DNA of 33,923 nt from Streptomyces cellulosae (GTDB lineage: Bacteria > Actinomycetota > Actinomycetes > Streptomycetales > Streptomycetaceae). Every line of letters starts with the position of its first letter. Position 1 is the stretch's first letter. The stretch spans positions 1-33,923 of the forward strand of contig BNBH01000049.1 in NCBI GenBank assembly GCA_014655195.1. Reading direction: 5' to 3'. A model generated the notes under the pieces. That model was given only the letters and a program-made list of their open reading frames with translations. It was not told where the DNA came from and ran no database searches. The translations under genes and the position numbers were made by a program. Positions 1-8,015 of the stretch are shown here, one piece after another.

Positions 1-51
1 CCGAAACGACAGCAGCAGACTCACGGCCGGCACCCCGTCACCGCATCAGGA

Positions 52-99
52 ATGGTGCACTTTCATCCGTACGAGGTGGTGCACGTTCGCTTGTACGCC
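52..99. repeat. two tandem imperfect 24-bp repeats
   Basis: Two adjacent 24-bp units (52-75 and 76-99) share TGGTGCAC at the start, TTC in the middle and GTACG near the end. They lie immediately beyond the point where resemblance to an ISAzo13 transposase stops. They could be part of the target DNA into which the IS remnant was truncated, or a small protein-binding site. No function can be assigned. Confidence 0.4.
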
Positions 100-106
100 G
101 ACAGCT

Positions 107-583
107 GCCTTCGAGGGTCTTGGCGTTGCCCTGAAGGCTGAAGCCGGCCTGCTTGAGCAGGCGGCCCACCGTTGGCGCGGAGACCGGATGGCCCTGCCGG
201 CCCAGTTCCTCGGCCAGGTGCCGCAGCGACTTCGTCGTCCAGCGCAGCGGGGATTCCGGGTCGCCGCGTTCATCAGGCTCGACCAGGGCCATCAGCGCGT
301 CCACCAGGCCCGGAGCGATCATTTCGGCTGGCCTGCGGCCTCCGCCCGCGGTGCGAGTCCGCCCGTCGGGCAGCGGCCCGGCTCCGGACTCCAGCTCCGC
401 GACGCCTCGGCGCACGGTGGTCTCGCTCATCCCGGCCGCCCGGGCGGCGGCTCGCACTCCGCCGTGACCGAGCAGCCTCGCCTCGGCCGCCACCGCTAAG
501 CGCCGTTGCCGCTCGTTCAGATGGGGCAGCAACACCGAGAAGCGGCAGTCGAGTTGGGACAGGATCGCTTCCGTGATCGCCAT
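107..583 (-). pseudogene. ISAzo13-family transposase, N-terminal fragment
   Basis: From ATG at 583 the frame encodes about 159 residues resembling the N-terminal part of ISAzo13-family transposases: a helix-turn-helix region around RAAARAAGMSETTVRRGVAEL, a conserved DERGDPESPLRWTTKS segment and a GFSLQGNAKT segment. Intact members are much longer and carry a DDE catalytic domain, absent here. Homology ends near 107 and the frame runs on with unrelated residues to a stop at 38. The fragment starts 52 bp downstream of the truncated IS256 transposase, which fits insertion of this element into, or next to, that IS followed by loss of its far side. It is almost certainly inactive. The family call is from recognition only. 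Confidence 0.75.
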
Positions 584-635
584 ACCAGACCAACGAGCCG
601 ATGCCCCCGAAGCAACAGGTTGATTCCTTACGGCT

Positions 636-1406
636 TCAGTGGACCCGGCAGCGCTGCCAGGCGGCGCCGAGCATGACCTTGCGGATCGCTTTGACCCGGC
701 CGCTGTGACTGTCGGAGATGACCAGGCGGACGCCACCCAGTCCGCGTTCTCGCAGGTGACGCAGGAACTGGGCCCAGAACACTTCGGTCTCGCTGTCGCC
801 GACCATGACTCCGATGACCTCGCGGCCGCCGTCCTGGGTGACGTCGGTGGCGATGACGACGGCCTGGGAGACGATGCGGTGGTCGACGCGGGCCTTGACG
901 TAGGTGGCGTCGAGGAACAGGTAGGGAAACCGGATGTGGTCCAGCGGGCGGGTGCGGAAGGCGTCGAGCTGTTCGTCCAGCTCCGCGCAGATCCGGGAAA
1001 CCTCGCTCTTGGATATCCCGGTGTCCGAGCCCAGAGCCTTGACCAGGTCGTCGACCGAGCGGGTGGAGACGCCGTGGACGTATGCCTCCATGACGACCGC
1101 GTAGAGAGCCTGGTCGATGCGCCGCCGGCGCTCGAGAAGGCTCGGGAAGAAGCTTCCGGACCGCAGTTTCGGGATCGCGAGTTCCAGATCGCCGGCCTGC
1201 GTGGTCACCGTCTTCTCCCGGTGCCCGTTGCGCCAGGTGGTGCGGGTGTCGGTGTGCTCTCCCCACTCCGCGCCGATCTTCACACTCGCCTCAGCCTCGA
1301 TCAGTTCCTGCAGCAGCCGCTCGGCCACCTCACGAACCAGTTCAAGACCATCCGCTGAACGTAGTGACTCAAGCAGACGAAGTAAGTCATGCTGGGACAA
1401 GGCCAC
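636..1406 (-). pseudogene. IS256-family transposase, C-terminally truncated
   Basis: The 256-residue product matches IS256-family (mutator-like) transposases, which are usually about 400 residues. Visible landmarks are TRTTWRNGHREKTVTT, an IPKLRSGSFFP segment, a YVHGVSTRSVDDLV segment, FLDATYVKAR with the first catalytic Asp, and VISDSHSG with the second. The protein stops at AWQRCRVH, losing the C-terminal part that holds the catalytic Glu, so it should be inactive. GTG at 1406 was chosen because family-like sequence begins right there and a G-rich stretch precedes it; the frame is open further upstream without resemblance. The break at 636 abuts the ISAzo13 fragment. Confidence 0.8.
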
Positions 1407-1462
1407 CGTGCACCCCCTGGAGTCGAACTGCCCGTTCACTCCGGACAGTTGCACGGTGGCCT
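1400..1462 (-). promoter_or_regulatory. inverted repeat enclosing the IS256 transposase start
   Basis: A perfect 13-bp inverted repeat (1400-1412 and 1450-1462) flanks the leader of the IS256 transposase. The promoter-distal arm contains the GTG start codon (1404-1406). A second, shorter near-inverted repeat (ACTGTCCG against CGGGCAGT) lies inside the loop. A transcript reading in from outside would fold the start codon into the stem. This resembles the structures some insertion sequences use to limit expression from external transcription. The regulatory role is inference. Confidence 0.45.
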
Positions 1463-1819
1463 GCCAGTTGAGCAGGGAGCAGACACCGGCAGACGGTGCA
1501 CCCCAGGGAGCAGAACCCGCGCACTCAACCGCGGAGATCCCCCACACCACCCAGCGGGACGCCATCTCGAACGGCGTGAAGCACGAGGCAGGGCAGGAGC
1601 GGGCAGCGCCCAGGACACGGCACGATTGCTCAGCACCGCGACGGACGGCATCAGTCAGCCAGAGTGAAACGCCAACTACGCCTGTTTCCTGCGCCTCGGT
1701 GGTCGGGGCCGAAGCGCGCGACTCATGCCAGGCCGCGGCTCGGCGTTATCAAGCGGTTGAAGTAGGACGGTCCGCTGCGACATGCCAGCGCCTGTTGTCG
1801 GGTTACAGGCCCAGAAGAC
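1463..1819. other. stretch without a recognised gene
   Basis: Between the IS256 leader and the end of the protease gene I see no ORF with convincing codon use, no tRNA and no clear terminator. The base composition is slightly less GC-biased than the surrounding genes. It probably includes the outer end of the IS256 copy and the 3' flank of the defence cassette. No target-site duplication could be identified because the other IS end is missing. Confidence 0.5.
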
Positions 1820-4468
1820 TTACCAACCGAATTCCATCTGGACAGGAATACCGTCGGTGGTTTCAGTTTGGGCGGCAGGCGCGACCTCGACCGGCACGCC
1901 GAGCTGCGTAGCAATGGGCGTGTACAGGTCCGTGGTGACCTCTGGGGTGCGCAGAGAGATAAGAAGGGCGTAGCTGACAGGCAGGCCGATCCGATCGCTC
2001 CGCTTGTTTGCTTTCCACCAACCGCCGACGGGATAGACCGCGAGGGCGCCACAGTCGGCGAGTTCGGTGGCTGTTCCGCGCCAAATATCCGCGTGCAGGG
2101 AACCGAGGTTGCGGAACCGGGGGCCGACCAGCCATCGCGTGTCAGACTCGAATGCTTTCGGGTTGCCGAGTCCGTCGCTCTCGTGTTCGGCATGTTCGGC
2201 CAGCCTGCGCTGGAAGGCGTCACTGGACTCGGTGGGGCCCTTGATGGCGAAGCGCAGGCCGTGTGAGGCGTAGCTGTAGCGGCCGAGAATGCCGCGCCGG
2301 CCGGGGTTAGGTTCGATCATGTACGCGAGGGTCACGCGCAGGTCCACGGGAGTGTCGGCCAGCTCCCGCAACTGTTCGAGTGGCCACGGCAGCTCATGGA
2401 GCTTGAGTTCGGCCAGCCGGATCTGCCCGCCTTTGACTCGTTTGAGGGGCACCAGAGTGTCTTGGATGATCATCGTGACGGCGTTGGAGGCGCTGCTGCG
2501 GATGCGCTCGGTGGTGGGCACCCCCCAGCCGTAGCGGCGGATCACCTGCCGCATGACCTCGCCCTTGGCCAGTTTGGGGGTTCCGGTCCTCTTGAACAGA
2601 CCCTGCTCGACCATGGCCGGAGTCCACTGGGCTTCGTGGACGAGGAGAGCACGGACCGTTTCCGGCCGCAGTCCGGGATAGGTACTCATGGCCGCTGCGG
2701 CCAGTGCGGCTGCCTGGGCGGTGGCGGCGCTCGTGGCGTTCGTCCAAGCCAACTGTCTCGCGGGATCATGGTGGGTGGTCGCCACGCTCACCAGTTCGTG
2801 CTCGTCCAGGTAGCCGTCGTCGGGGGCTACGAGCAAGTTGCCGCCCTCCAGGACGATGTCGGGTTTGGTGACGGCTGCGTTGGTCAGTGCCACCGAGGTA
2901 CGGCTGAACGGTGAAAGGCTGCCCGGGGCGACCAACGGCCGGTATCCGCGAAACACGGGGATATCGGGGACAGTGTCCAGATGCGTGCAGGCGCCGACGG
3001 TGAGAACGTTGTGCGCCTGGGCGGGTTCCTCGATGCGTGACAGGTCCGAGAGCAGCAGGGGGTTGAGCGCGCCCTCCTCGGTGCGCATCTGGTGGGGCAA
3101 GACGCCGCGAATATTGCCAGCGCTGACGATGATCAGCCGTGATGCGTCCGGGTCAGGTGCTCCGATGAGGTCGATGCGGTCGTCCCGCACGTTGACGTCA
3201 GTGCCCGCCGCTAGAGCGTCCAAGGTGGCCGACCACAGGGTCGCCGTTCCGTCGACGCCGTTCTCGCCTTGGCCGGATTGCCGGGTGACAGCCATGGAGA
3301 AGACCCGGCCGGACGGTATTGGACCGCCGTTGCCGATCTCGGCGGTCGCTACCGCGTTTGCGGTGGTCTCGGCGCAGGTCCGCGGAGACGTGGCTGGTGT
3401 GTGGCCGTCGTCCAGAATCTTCACGGACTCCAGGCCGTGGCCGAGAACTACCGGGCCGTTTGACTCAAGGGTGGCGGCGAAGTCACCGAACAAGGCGAGT
3501 CCGGCCATTTGTGTACCGTGCCCGTTACGATCGGCCGGCGTACTGCCCGGCAGTACGGTGTAGGCGCGCTCGTGCAGCGCGGGCTTCAGCAGCGCGTGCT
3601 CCTGGGCTATGCCCGTGTCCAGGATGCACACCGCTGGGGCCTGCGGATCCGCTGGCTGTATGCGCTCGGCGAGTTCTTCGACGAGGTCCACGCGAAACGC
3701 GCGGTCGACGGCGTACAGGCCCTCGGCGAAGGTCGGCTTGCGGATCTCGGCAGGACAGGCGTTCGTAGCCAGCAGGACCGTCAGCTCTTCGCCGGTCGTC
3801 GCGACATGCGCGACGAGACGCTCGCCCACATGGATCGCCCGTTCGCTGATGCGCCACTGCCGCTCGTCGGCGACCGCGTGCAGGGCGATGACCGGATCCG
3901 TCGGCGAGATCCGCGGATCGAACCACAGCTCCCACCACCGCTCCTCGTCCAAAGGTGGCAGGCCCTGCCGCTCCTGCCAGAGGTGCTCCAGCAGCGCCCG
4001 GCGGATTTGTTCCATGTTGGCCACCAGGGGGGCCTGCTTGGGGTTGCCTGCATCGGTGTCTTCGGTGAAGGCGTTGATCCGCTGCGTGAAAGAGGCAACC
4101 TTGTCGAAGGGAATCCACACCAGAGCGTCCTGCGGACCGTCGTCTGTCTGCGGATGGCTGCTCATTAGGGTCAGGCCCGAGCCGTCCAAACGCTCCAGCG
4201 CTAGAGGGTGGTCACGCGCCGCCTCGATCCGAACCGCGAAACCGTCCGGCTGGAAGGCGTCGGGTATCTCTTGGGCGAGCTGTGCCGACTCCCGTTCGGC
4301 CGTCTCAAGGCCGTCCACCAGCGTCGCGGCATGCCCATGGCGGTCTTCACGCGGGACCAAGCTCGGCCCGCCCCCGCCAGCAGGCTCGGAGCGCGGTGTC
4401 AGCGTGGTGGCCCGCCAGGGCACCACCAGGTGCGGCGTCCCTCTCGCGGGAGGGGCGGGCTCAAGCAT
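1820..4468 (-). CDS. ietS: subtilisin-like (S8) serine protease, IetS-like
   Basis: An 882-residue protein with an S8 peptidase domain in its central part. Likely catalytic residues are Asp284 (CILDTGIA), His317 (RNGHGTQMAG) and Ser580 (NATSAATAQ), with oxyanion Asn452 (IIVSAGN). There is no signal peptide, so a cytoplasmic role is expected. About 275 residues precede the domain and about 280 follow it, a layout seen in the protease partner of AAA+ ATPase/S8 modules. The ATG at 4466-4468 overlaps the end of the upstream ATPase by 8 nt, so the two are translationally coupled and probably made together. The pair matches the organisation of the IetAS antiphage system; the ATPase would sense or unfold and the protease would cleave. 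The usual Ser motif GTSxAxP is altered to ATSAATA but keeps the nucleophile. Confidence 0.8.
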   Translation of the reverse strand: MLEPAPPARGTPHLVVPWRATTLTPRSEPAGGGGPSLVPREDRHGHAATLVDGLETAERESAQLAQEIPDAFQPDGFAVRIEAARDHPLALERLDGSGLTLMSSHPQTDDGPQDALVWIPFDKVASFTQRINAFTEDTDAGNPKQAPLVANMEQIRRALLEHLWQERQGLPPLDEERWWELWFDPRISPTDPVIALHAVADERQWRISERAIHVGERLVAHVATTGEELTVLLATNACPAEIRKPTFAEGLYAVDRAFRVDLVEELAERIQPADPQAPAVCILDTGIAQEHALLKPALHERAYTVLPGSTPADRNGHGTQMAGLALFGDFAATLESNGPVVLGHGLESVKILDDGHTPATSPRTCAETTANAVATAEIGNGGPIPSGRVFSMAVTRQSGQGENGVDGTATLWSATLDALAAGTDVNVRDDRIDLIGAPDPDASRLIIVSAGNIRGVLPHQMRTEEGALNPLLLSDLSRIEEPAQAHNVLTVGACTHLDTVPDIPVFRGYRPLVAPGSLSPFSRTSVALTNAAVTKPDIVLEGGNLLVAPDDGYLDEHELVSVATTHHDPARQLAWTNATSAATAQAAALAAAAMSTYPGLRPETVRALLVHEAQWTPAMVEQGLFKRTGTPKLAKGEVMRQVIRRYGWGVPTTERIRSSASNAVTMIIQDTLVPLKRVKGGQIRLAELKLHELPWPLEQLRELADTPVDLRVTLAYMIEPNPGRRGILGRYSYASHGLRFAIKGPTESSDAFQRRLAEHAEHESDGLGNPKAFESDTRWLVGPRFRNLGSLHADIWRGTATELADCGALAVYPVGGWWKANKRSDRIGLPVSYALLISLRTPEVTTDLYTPIATQLGVPVEVAPAAQTETTDGIPVQMEFGW

Positions 4469-5444
4469 GGTGGGATGCGTGCCGCTCGGCCAGCGCTGCC
4501 AGCAGCAACTGTTCGTCCACCACTTCCCGGTCGGTCAGGATCGCCCTTTTGGCAGCGGCTTCTGCCGCTTTGACCAGCTCTGCATGGCTCAACCCGGATG
4601 CACTGTCTGTCACGGCGTCCCACCGTACTGTCCCTGTGTCCATTCCGGCTAGCCGTCGCTGTATCACCTGCACGGCCTCTTCAGCGGTAGGCGGACCGTA
4701 AGTGGCGATCATGTCGAAGCGGCGGAACAGCGCCCGGTCCAGGAGCTGGTGATGATTGGTACCCGCCACGACCAGGCTTTCCGAGGGAGCCTCGTCCAGG
4801 AACAGCAGGAACGAGTTCAGGATTCTCCGGGCTTCACCGACGTCGTTGCCCGCGGCCCGCTCCGCCCCCAGAGCGTCGAACTCATCGAAGAGGTACACCG
4901 CTCTCGTCTGGGCGACGGCGTCGAAGACCAGGCGGAGCTTGGCCGCAGTCTCGCCCATGAACCGGCTGATCAACCCGTCTAGACGGATGGTGAACAACGG
5001 CAGCTTCAGCTCACCGGCTAGGGCGGCGGCGGTCATGCTCTTGCCGGTTCCCGGGGGGCCGGACAGCAGGATCCGGTGCACGGGGGTGAAACCAAAGCGC
5101 TCCAGACGGGCGCGTTGCCGCTGTTCGTGCAGTACCCGGTCCAGCGATGCGCGTAGTTCCGAGTCAAGGGTCATGTCATCGAGCTGGGTGTCGGGATAGC
5201 CCGCGGTCAGCAGACTCGACAGCTCGCCCCGGGGCTGCACTACTGGAGTGGCAGCACGGCCACCAGCTCTGCTCTGCTTCGTTCGAGCGGCCTCGACCAG
5301 TTCCCTCAGCTCCACAGCGAACTTCCCCTGGCCCTGACGCGCCGACTTCGCCGCCACCTGCAAGGCGACGCTGTAGAAAAGATCGTCGTCCGCTGAGGCG
5401 TGCGCGCGCACCAGGGCCTTCAGGTGGTCGGCGTTCGCTGCCAT
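4461..5444 (-). CDS. ietA: AAA+ ATPase, IetA-like, partner of the S8 protease
   Basis: A 327-residue protein with a single AAA+ module. Visible are Walker A GPPGTGKS (129-136), Walker B VYLFDEFD (183-190), a sensor-1-like Asn230 (AGTNH) and an Arg-finger-like pair R241/R242. An approximately 110-residue N-terminal helical region precedes the ATPase core. It lies 7 nt downstream of the preceding gene and its stop overlaps the protease start. The ATG at 5444 has an AAAGGG sequence about 10 nt upstream. AAA+ ATPase plus subtilase pairs of this type include IetAS, reported to protect against phage. That assignment rests on gene order and domain content, not on a search. A general proteostasis role is the alternative. 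Confidence 0.8.
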   Translation of the reverse strand: MAANADHLKALVRAHASADDDLFYSVALQVAAKSARQGQGKFAVELRELVEAARTKQSRAGGRAATPVVQPRGELSSLLTAGYPDTQLDDMTLDSELRASLDRVLHEQRQRARLERFGFTPVHRILLSGPPGTGKSMTAAALAGELKLPLFTIRLDGLISRFMGETAAKLRLVFDAVAQTRAVYLFDEFDALGAERAAGNDVGEARRILNSFLLFLDEAPSESLVVAGTNHHQLLDRALFRRFDMIATYGPPTAEEAVQVIQRRLAGMDTGTVRWDAVTDSASGLSHAELVKAAEAAAKRAILTDREVVDEQLLLAALAERHASHHA

Positions 5445-5451
5445 ACGCCTG

Positions 5452-6834
5452 TCACCCTTTCTTGCCCGCCGCTGTCAATGAGGTCCGCTGGATCTGTACC
5501 CAGGTGCCGGTGGAAGCACCAGCGTCTGCATCGTACGGCCCAGGCCGACCGGTTGCTGCCGGGATGGGGCCGGTTGTCCGAGAGCTCAGAATGACGCCGA
5601 GTCCAACAACCGGCCGTGGCCACCACCTGAAGATCACGACCGACGCGGACTGGCCCAACCGAGAACACGGCGGCGTCGGGCCGGCCCAGATGGTCCAGGT
5701 GGCTGGGTTCCGGGGGGCCTGCGCGGTCAGTGGGTCAAACCGAACGCCTGCCTGCCCGTCGGGGGACGTCCACCGGATCCCGTGCCCTGTCAGGGTGTGC
5801 TTCCACCCGGCCTCAGTGAGCGGCTGCGTGGCTGTGGTGACCGTCCTCTCGCCCACCGGGACGCCGATGACCGTGTCCCAGCCGTCGCCGTCGGCGAGGT
5901 GGTTCAGCAAATTCTGCAGCACGGGGGCGGGGGTGGCGCCGGTCGCGGTGAGGTGCCGCATGCGGTCGGAGACGGGTGTCTCGTAGGCGGCCACGGTCCA
6001 GGCGGTCTCGCGGGCCTGGGTTTCGTGGACGCGTTCAATGCGCAGGGTTTGCGATTCGTGGATGGCGTGGGTCGTTTCATCGGACCAGGTGCGCCACTTT
6101 TCGAACTCGCCGTGCGCGTCGAGGAAGCTGTCGAGGAGCGCGTCGTGGTCACCGGCATCGGCCAGGTAGACGGGGACGGCCTCCGGCTCCGGGCGGGACG
6201 GTTCGGACTTGGCTGTGGTGACGTCGAAGACGGAACGCGCTGCGATGGCGGCGCGTTCGGTGTCGGTCAGGGGCGCCGGGCCGGGGCACATCTCGGCCGC
6301 GTGGACCTTCTCGAAGGCCACCAGTGCCTCTGCGGGTGAGTCGAAGGTGTCGGCGACCTGACGCAGATGATCCTCGCCGTGCAGGTAGACGGACTTGCCG
6401 CCCCGGTGGAGGTATGTGCCGACCGCGACGGTGGTGTGGCCGTCGTGGGCGTGAATCAGGAGGTGGCCGTTGCGGATGTCGTCGTGGATCTTCTGCGCCT
6501 GGTCGGAGACCTCGCGGATTTCGCTGCGGGTGCACCAGGGCATCGGGTAGTTCGGCCAGGTCCATTCCTCGTCGATGGCCTCCTGGAGGCGCGGGGTGAT
6601 CTCGACGGTAATGCCTTCGGCGGTCAGGTGCTGGGCGGCGTCGGCGGCCCAGTAGGGCTCCTCGTGATCGATGCGAGCCAGGACCAGGACGCCTGTGGCG
6701 GCGGCACTCCAGCCGGCAGCCTCCAGAGCCACGGAGGCGACGCGGGCCTGGGTGCCGGTCAGGACGGCCTGCACGGCGCTCGGGTGAGTGGGGTGGGTGT
6801 CGAGGCGGACATGGGCGTCGATGGAGGCAGTCAC
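5452..6834 (-). CDS. conserved actinobacterial mobile-element protein with DUF317-like C-terminal part
   Basis: A 460-residue protein starting at GTG 6834. The N-terminal half (about 1-200) is an uncharacterised soluble region rich in His and Trp. The C-terminal part (about 330-390) contains AGWKHTLTGHGIRWTSPDG followed by a WTIWAG element, the pattern seen in DUF317 proteins of Streptomyces plasmids. After WTIWAG the last 75 or so residues do not look like the usual family end, which suggests a recombination junction or frameshift next to the defence genes. It is separated from the main operon by a strong hairpin and lies 7 nt upstream of the ATPase, so it may be co-transcribed with the defence pair. 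Function unknown. Confidence 0.7.
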   Translation of the reverse strand: MTASIDAHVRLDTHPTHPSAVQAVLTGTQARVASVALEAAGWSAAATGVLVLARIDHEEPYWAADAAQHLTAEGITVEITPRLQEAIDEEWTWPNYPMPWCTRSEIREVSDQAQKIHDDIRNGHLLIHAHDGHTTVAVGTYLHRGGKSVYLHGEDHLRQVADTFDSPAEALVAFEKVHAAEMCPGPAPLTDTERAAIAARSVFDVTTAKSEPSRPEPEAVPVYLADAGDHDALLDSFLDAHGEFEKWRTWSDETTHAIHESQTLRIERVHETQARETAWTVAAYETPVSDRMRHLTATGATPAPVLQNLLNHLADGDGWDTVIGVPVGERTVTTATQPLTEAGWKHTLTGHGIRWTSPDGQAGVRFDPLTAQAPRNPATWTIWAGPTPPCSRLGQSASVVIFRWWPRPVVGLGVILSSRTTGPIPAATGRPGPYDADAGASTGTWVQIQRTSLTAAGKKG

Positions 6835-6854
6835 GTGAGGGTCTCATCCGTTCT

Positions 6855-6888
6855 GCCGGTGGCCGGACCCGCGGGCCCGGCCACCGGC
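6855..6888 (-). terminator. 12-bp inverted repeat after the DnaB-N gene
   Basis: Perfect 12-bp arms (6855-6866 GCCGGTGGCCGG and 6877-6888) surround a 10-nt loop that is itself nearly palindromic (CCCGCGGG). The hairpin lies in the 65-nt gap between the stop of the DnaB-N gene and the next start. No T-run follows on the minus strand, which is common for Streptomyces terminators. It probably ends the long upstream operon. Confidence 0.6.
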
Positions 6889-6899
6889 GTACTCGGGAG

Positions 6900-8015
6900 T
6901 TATCGGGTTGCTCGTGTGGATCGGGCGGCGTGTGCGGCCGTGGTGGTCGGCGGGCCGGCGCGGATGGCAGGCGCCGGTCGCCGCTGCTGTGGCGGGGTGG
7001 TTCCGGTGGCGTTCTGCCAGCGGGTGCGGACGGCGGCGATGTCAGCGAGGGCCCGGCGGGCGCCGACGACGAGCTGGAAGGGGGTGTTCGCCGGGTCGCC
7101 GGCGTATGTCCCGATGCGCCGTCCGGTGTGTTCGGCCGTGGCCAGGAGGGAACGCTGCAGGGCGCGTTCGGCCCAGTGCCCGACGGATCCGGCCGGTTCG
7201 GCCAGCATGCGCAGGACCTCGCCTGGTTCACTGCCGCCGTCCAGCAGGCCGCGCTGCTGGGCTTCCCACAGGATGGTGACGGGGTCGACGGGCTCGCCTC
7301 GGCGGGCGAGGGTGGTCAGGCACTGCCACAGGCCGGCGTGCAGCGGCAGGGTGAGGTCGTCGGGGGCCAGCCACCGCACGGCGTCGATGTCGTCAGGGCT
7401 GGCGGTGGCGGTGGCGAGCAGCAGTTGCTCCTCCTCGACCGCCTCGGTGTGGTCAGGGGCGGCGGGGGGCGTTGCCGGGGTGCGGGGGAGGACGCCGGAG
7501 CGCGGGGGGAAGCGGTTCGCGATGTCGTCCACGACCGCGGCGAGTGCGTCGGCCTCGGCGAGCACCGTCTGGACGGGGAGCGGGAGGCTGGCGTCGAGGA
7601 CGGTGTGGATGAGGCGTTCGGCGGCCGTCAGCAGGCGGCGGCGGGCGTGCTCGGCCTCGACCATCCGGGCGTAGGCGGGGGCGTGGCTGGGCCAGGGGCA
7701 GACCTGGACGAGGGCGTGCAGGTAGGTGGCGGTCAGACCGCGCGCCTGCTCCCGGCCCGCGGCGAGCACGCGGTCGAGCCACTTGGTGTTCTTCGCGTGC
7801 TCGGCGGGGTCGGGCTGCGGCAGGGTGCTGATCGCGGCGTACAGGGCGGCGTGCGCGGCGGTGGAGAAGGAGTCGGCGGTGATGCCGTTCACGTCGTCCA
7901 GGCGGTGCGGGTCGAGGAGTAGGGCGCCGAGGAGGGCCTGCTCGACGTGGAACACCGGCTGGGGCGGTGCGATGGCGTCGAGGTCGTCTTCATCGGGTTC
8001 GGGGGTGTGGGGCAT
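6900..8015 (-). CDS. protein with two DnaB N-terminal-like domains, no helicase motor
   Basis: A 371-residue protein. Residues about 20-130 (EQALLGALLLDP, later LTATYLHALV) and about 190-300 (EEQLLLATATASP, PVDPVTILWEAQQRGLL) each resemble the N-terminal all-helical domain of the replicative helicase DnaB. No RecA-type ATPase with Walker motifs follows. Such stand-alone proteins are frequent in Streptomyces plasmids and may bind primase or the host helicase loader, perhaps to steer replication of the element. The tail after about 330 is low-complexity and rich in Pro, Ala and Thr. The ATG shares one base with the stop of the methyltransferase gene (TGATG), so the two are coupled. Confidence 0.75.
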   Translation of the reverse strand: MPHTPEPDEDDLDAIAPPQPVFHVEQALLGALLLDPHRLDDVNGITADSFSTAAHAALYAAISTLPQPDPAEHAKNTKWLDRVLAAGREQARGLTATYLHALVQVCPWPSHAPAYARMVEAEHARRRLLTAAERLIHTVLDASLPLPVQTVLAEADALAAVVDDIANRFPPRSGVLPRTPATPPAAPDHTEAVEEEQLLLATATASPDDIDAVRWLAPDDLTLPLHAGLWQCLTTLARRGEPVDPVTILWEAQQRGLLDGGSEPGEVLRMLAEPAGSVGHWAERALQRSLLATAEHTGRRIGTYAGDPANTPFQLVVGARRALADIAAVRTRWQNATGTTPPQQRRPAPAIRAGPPTTTAAHAARSTRATR

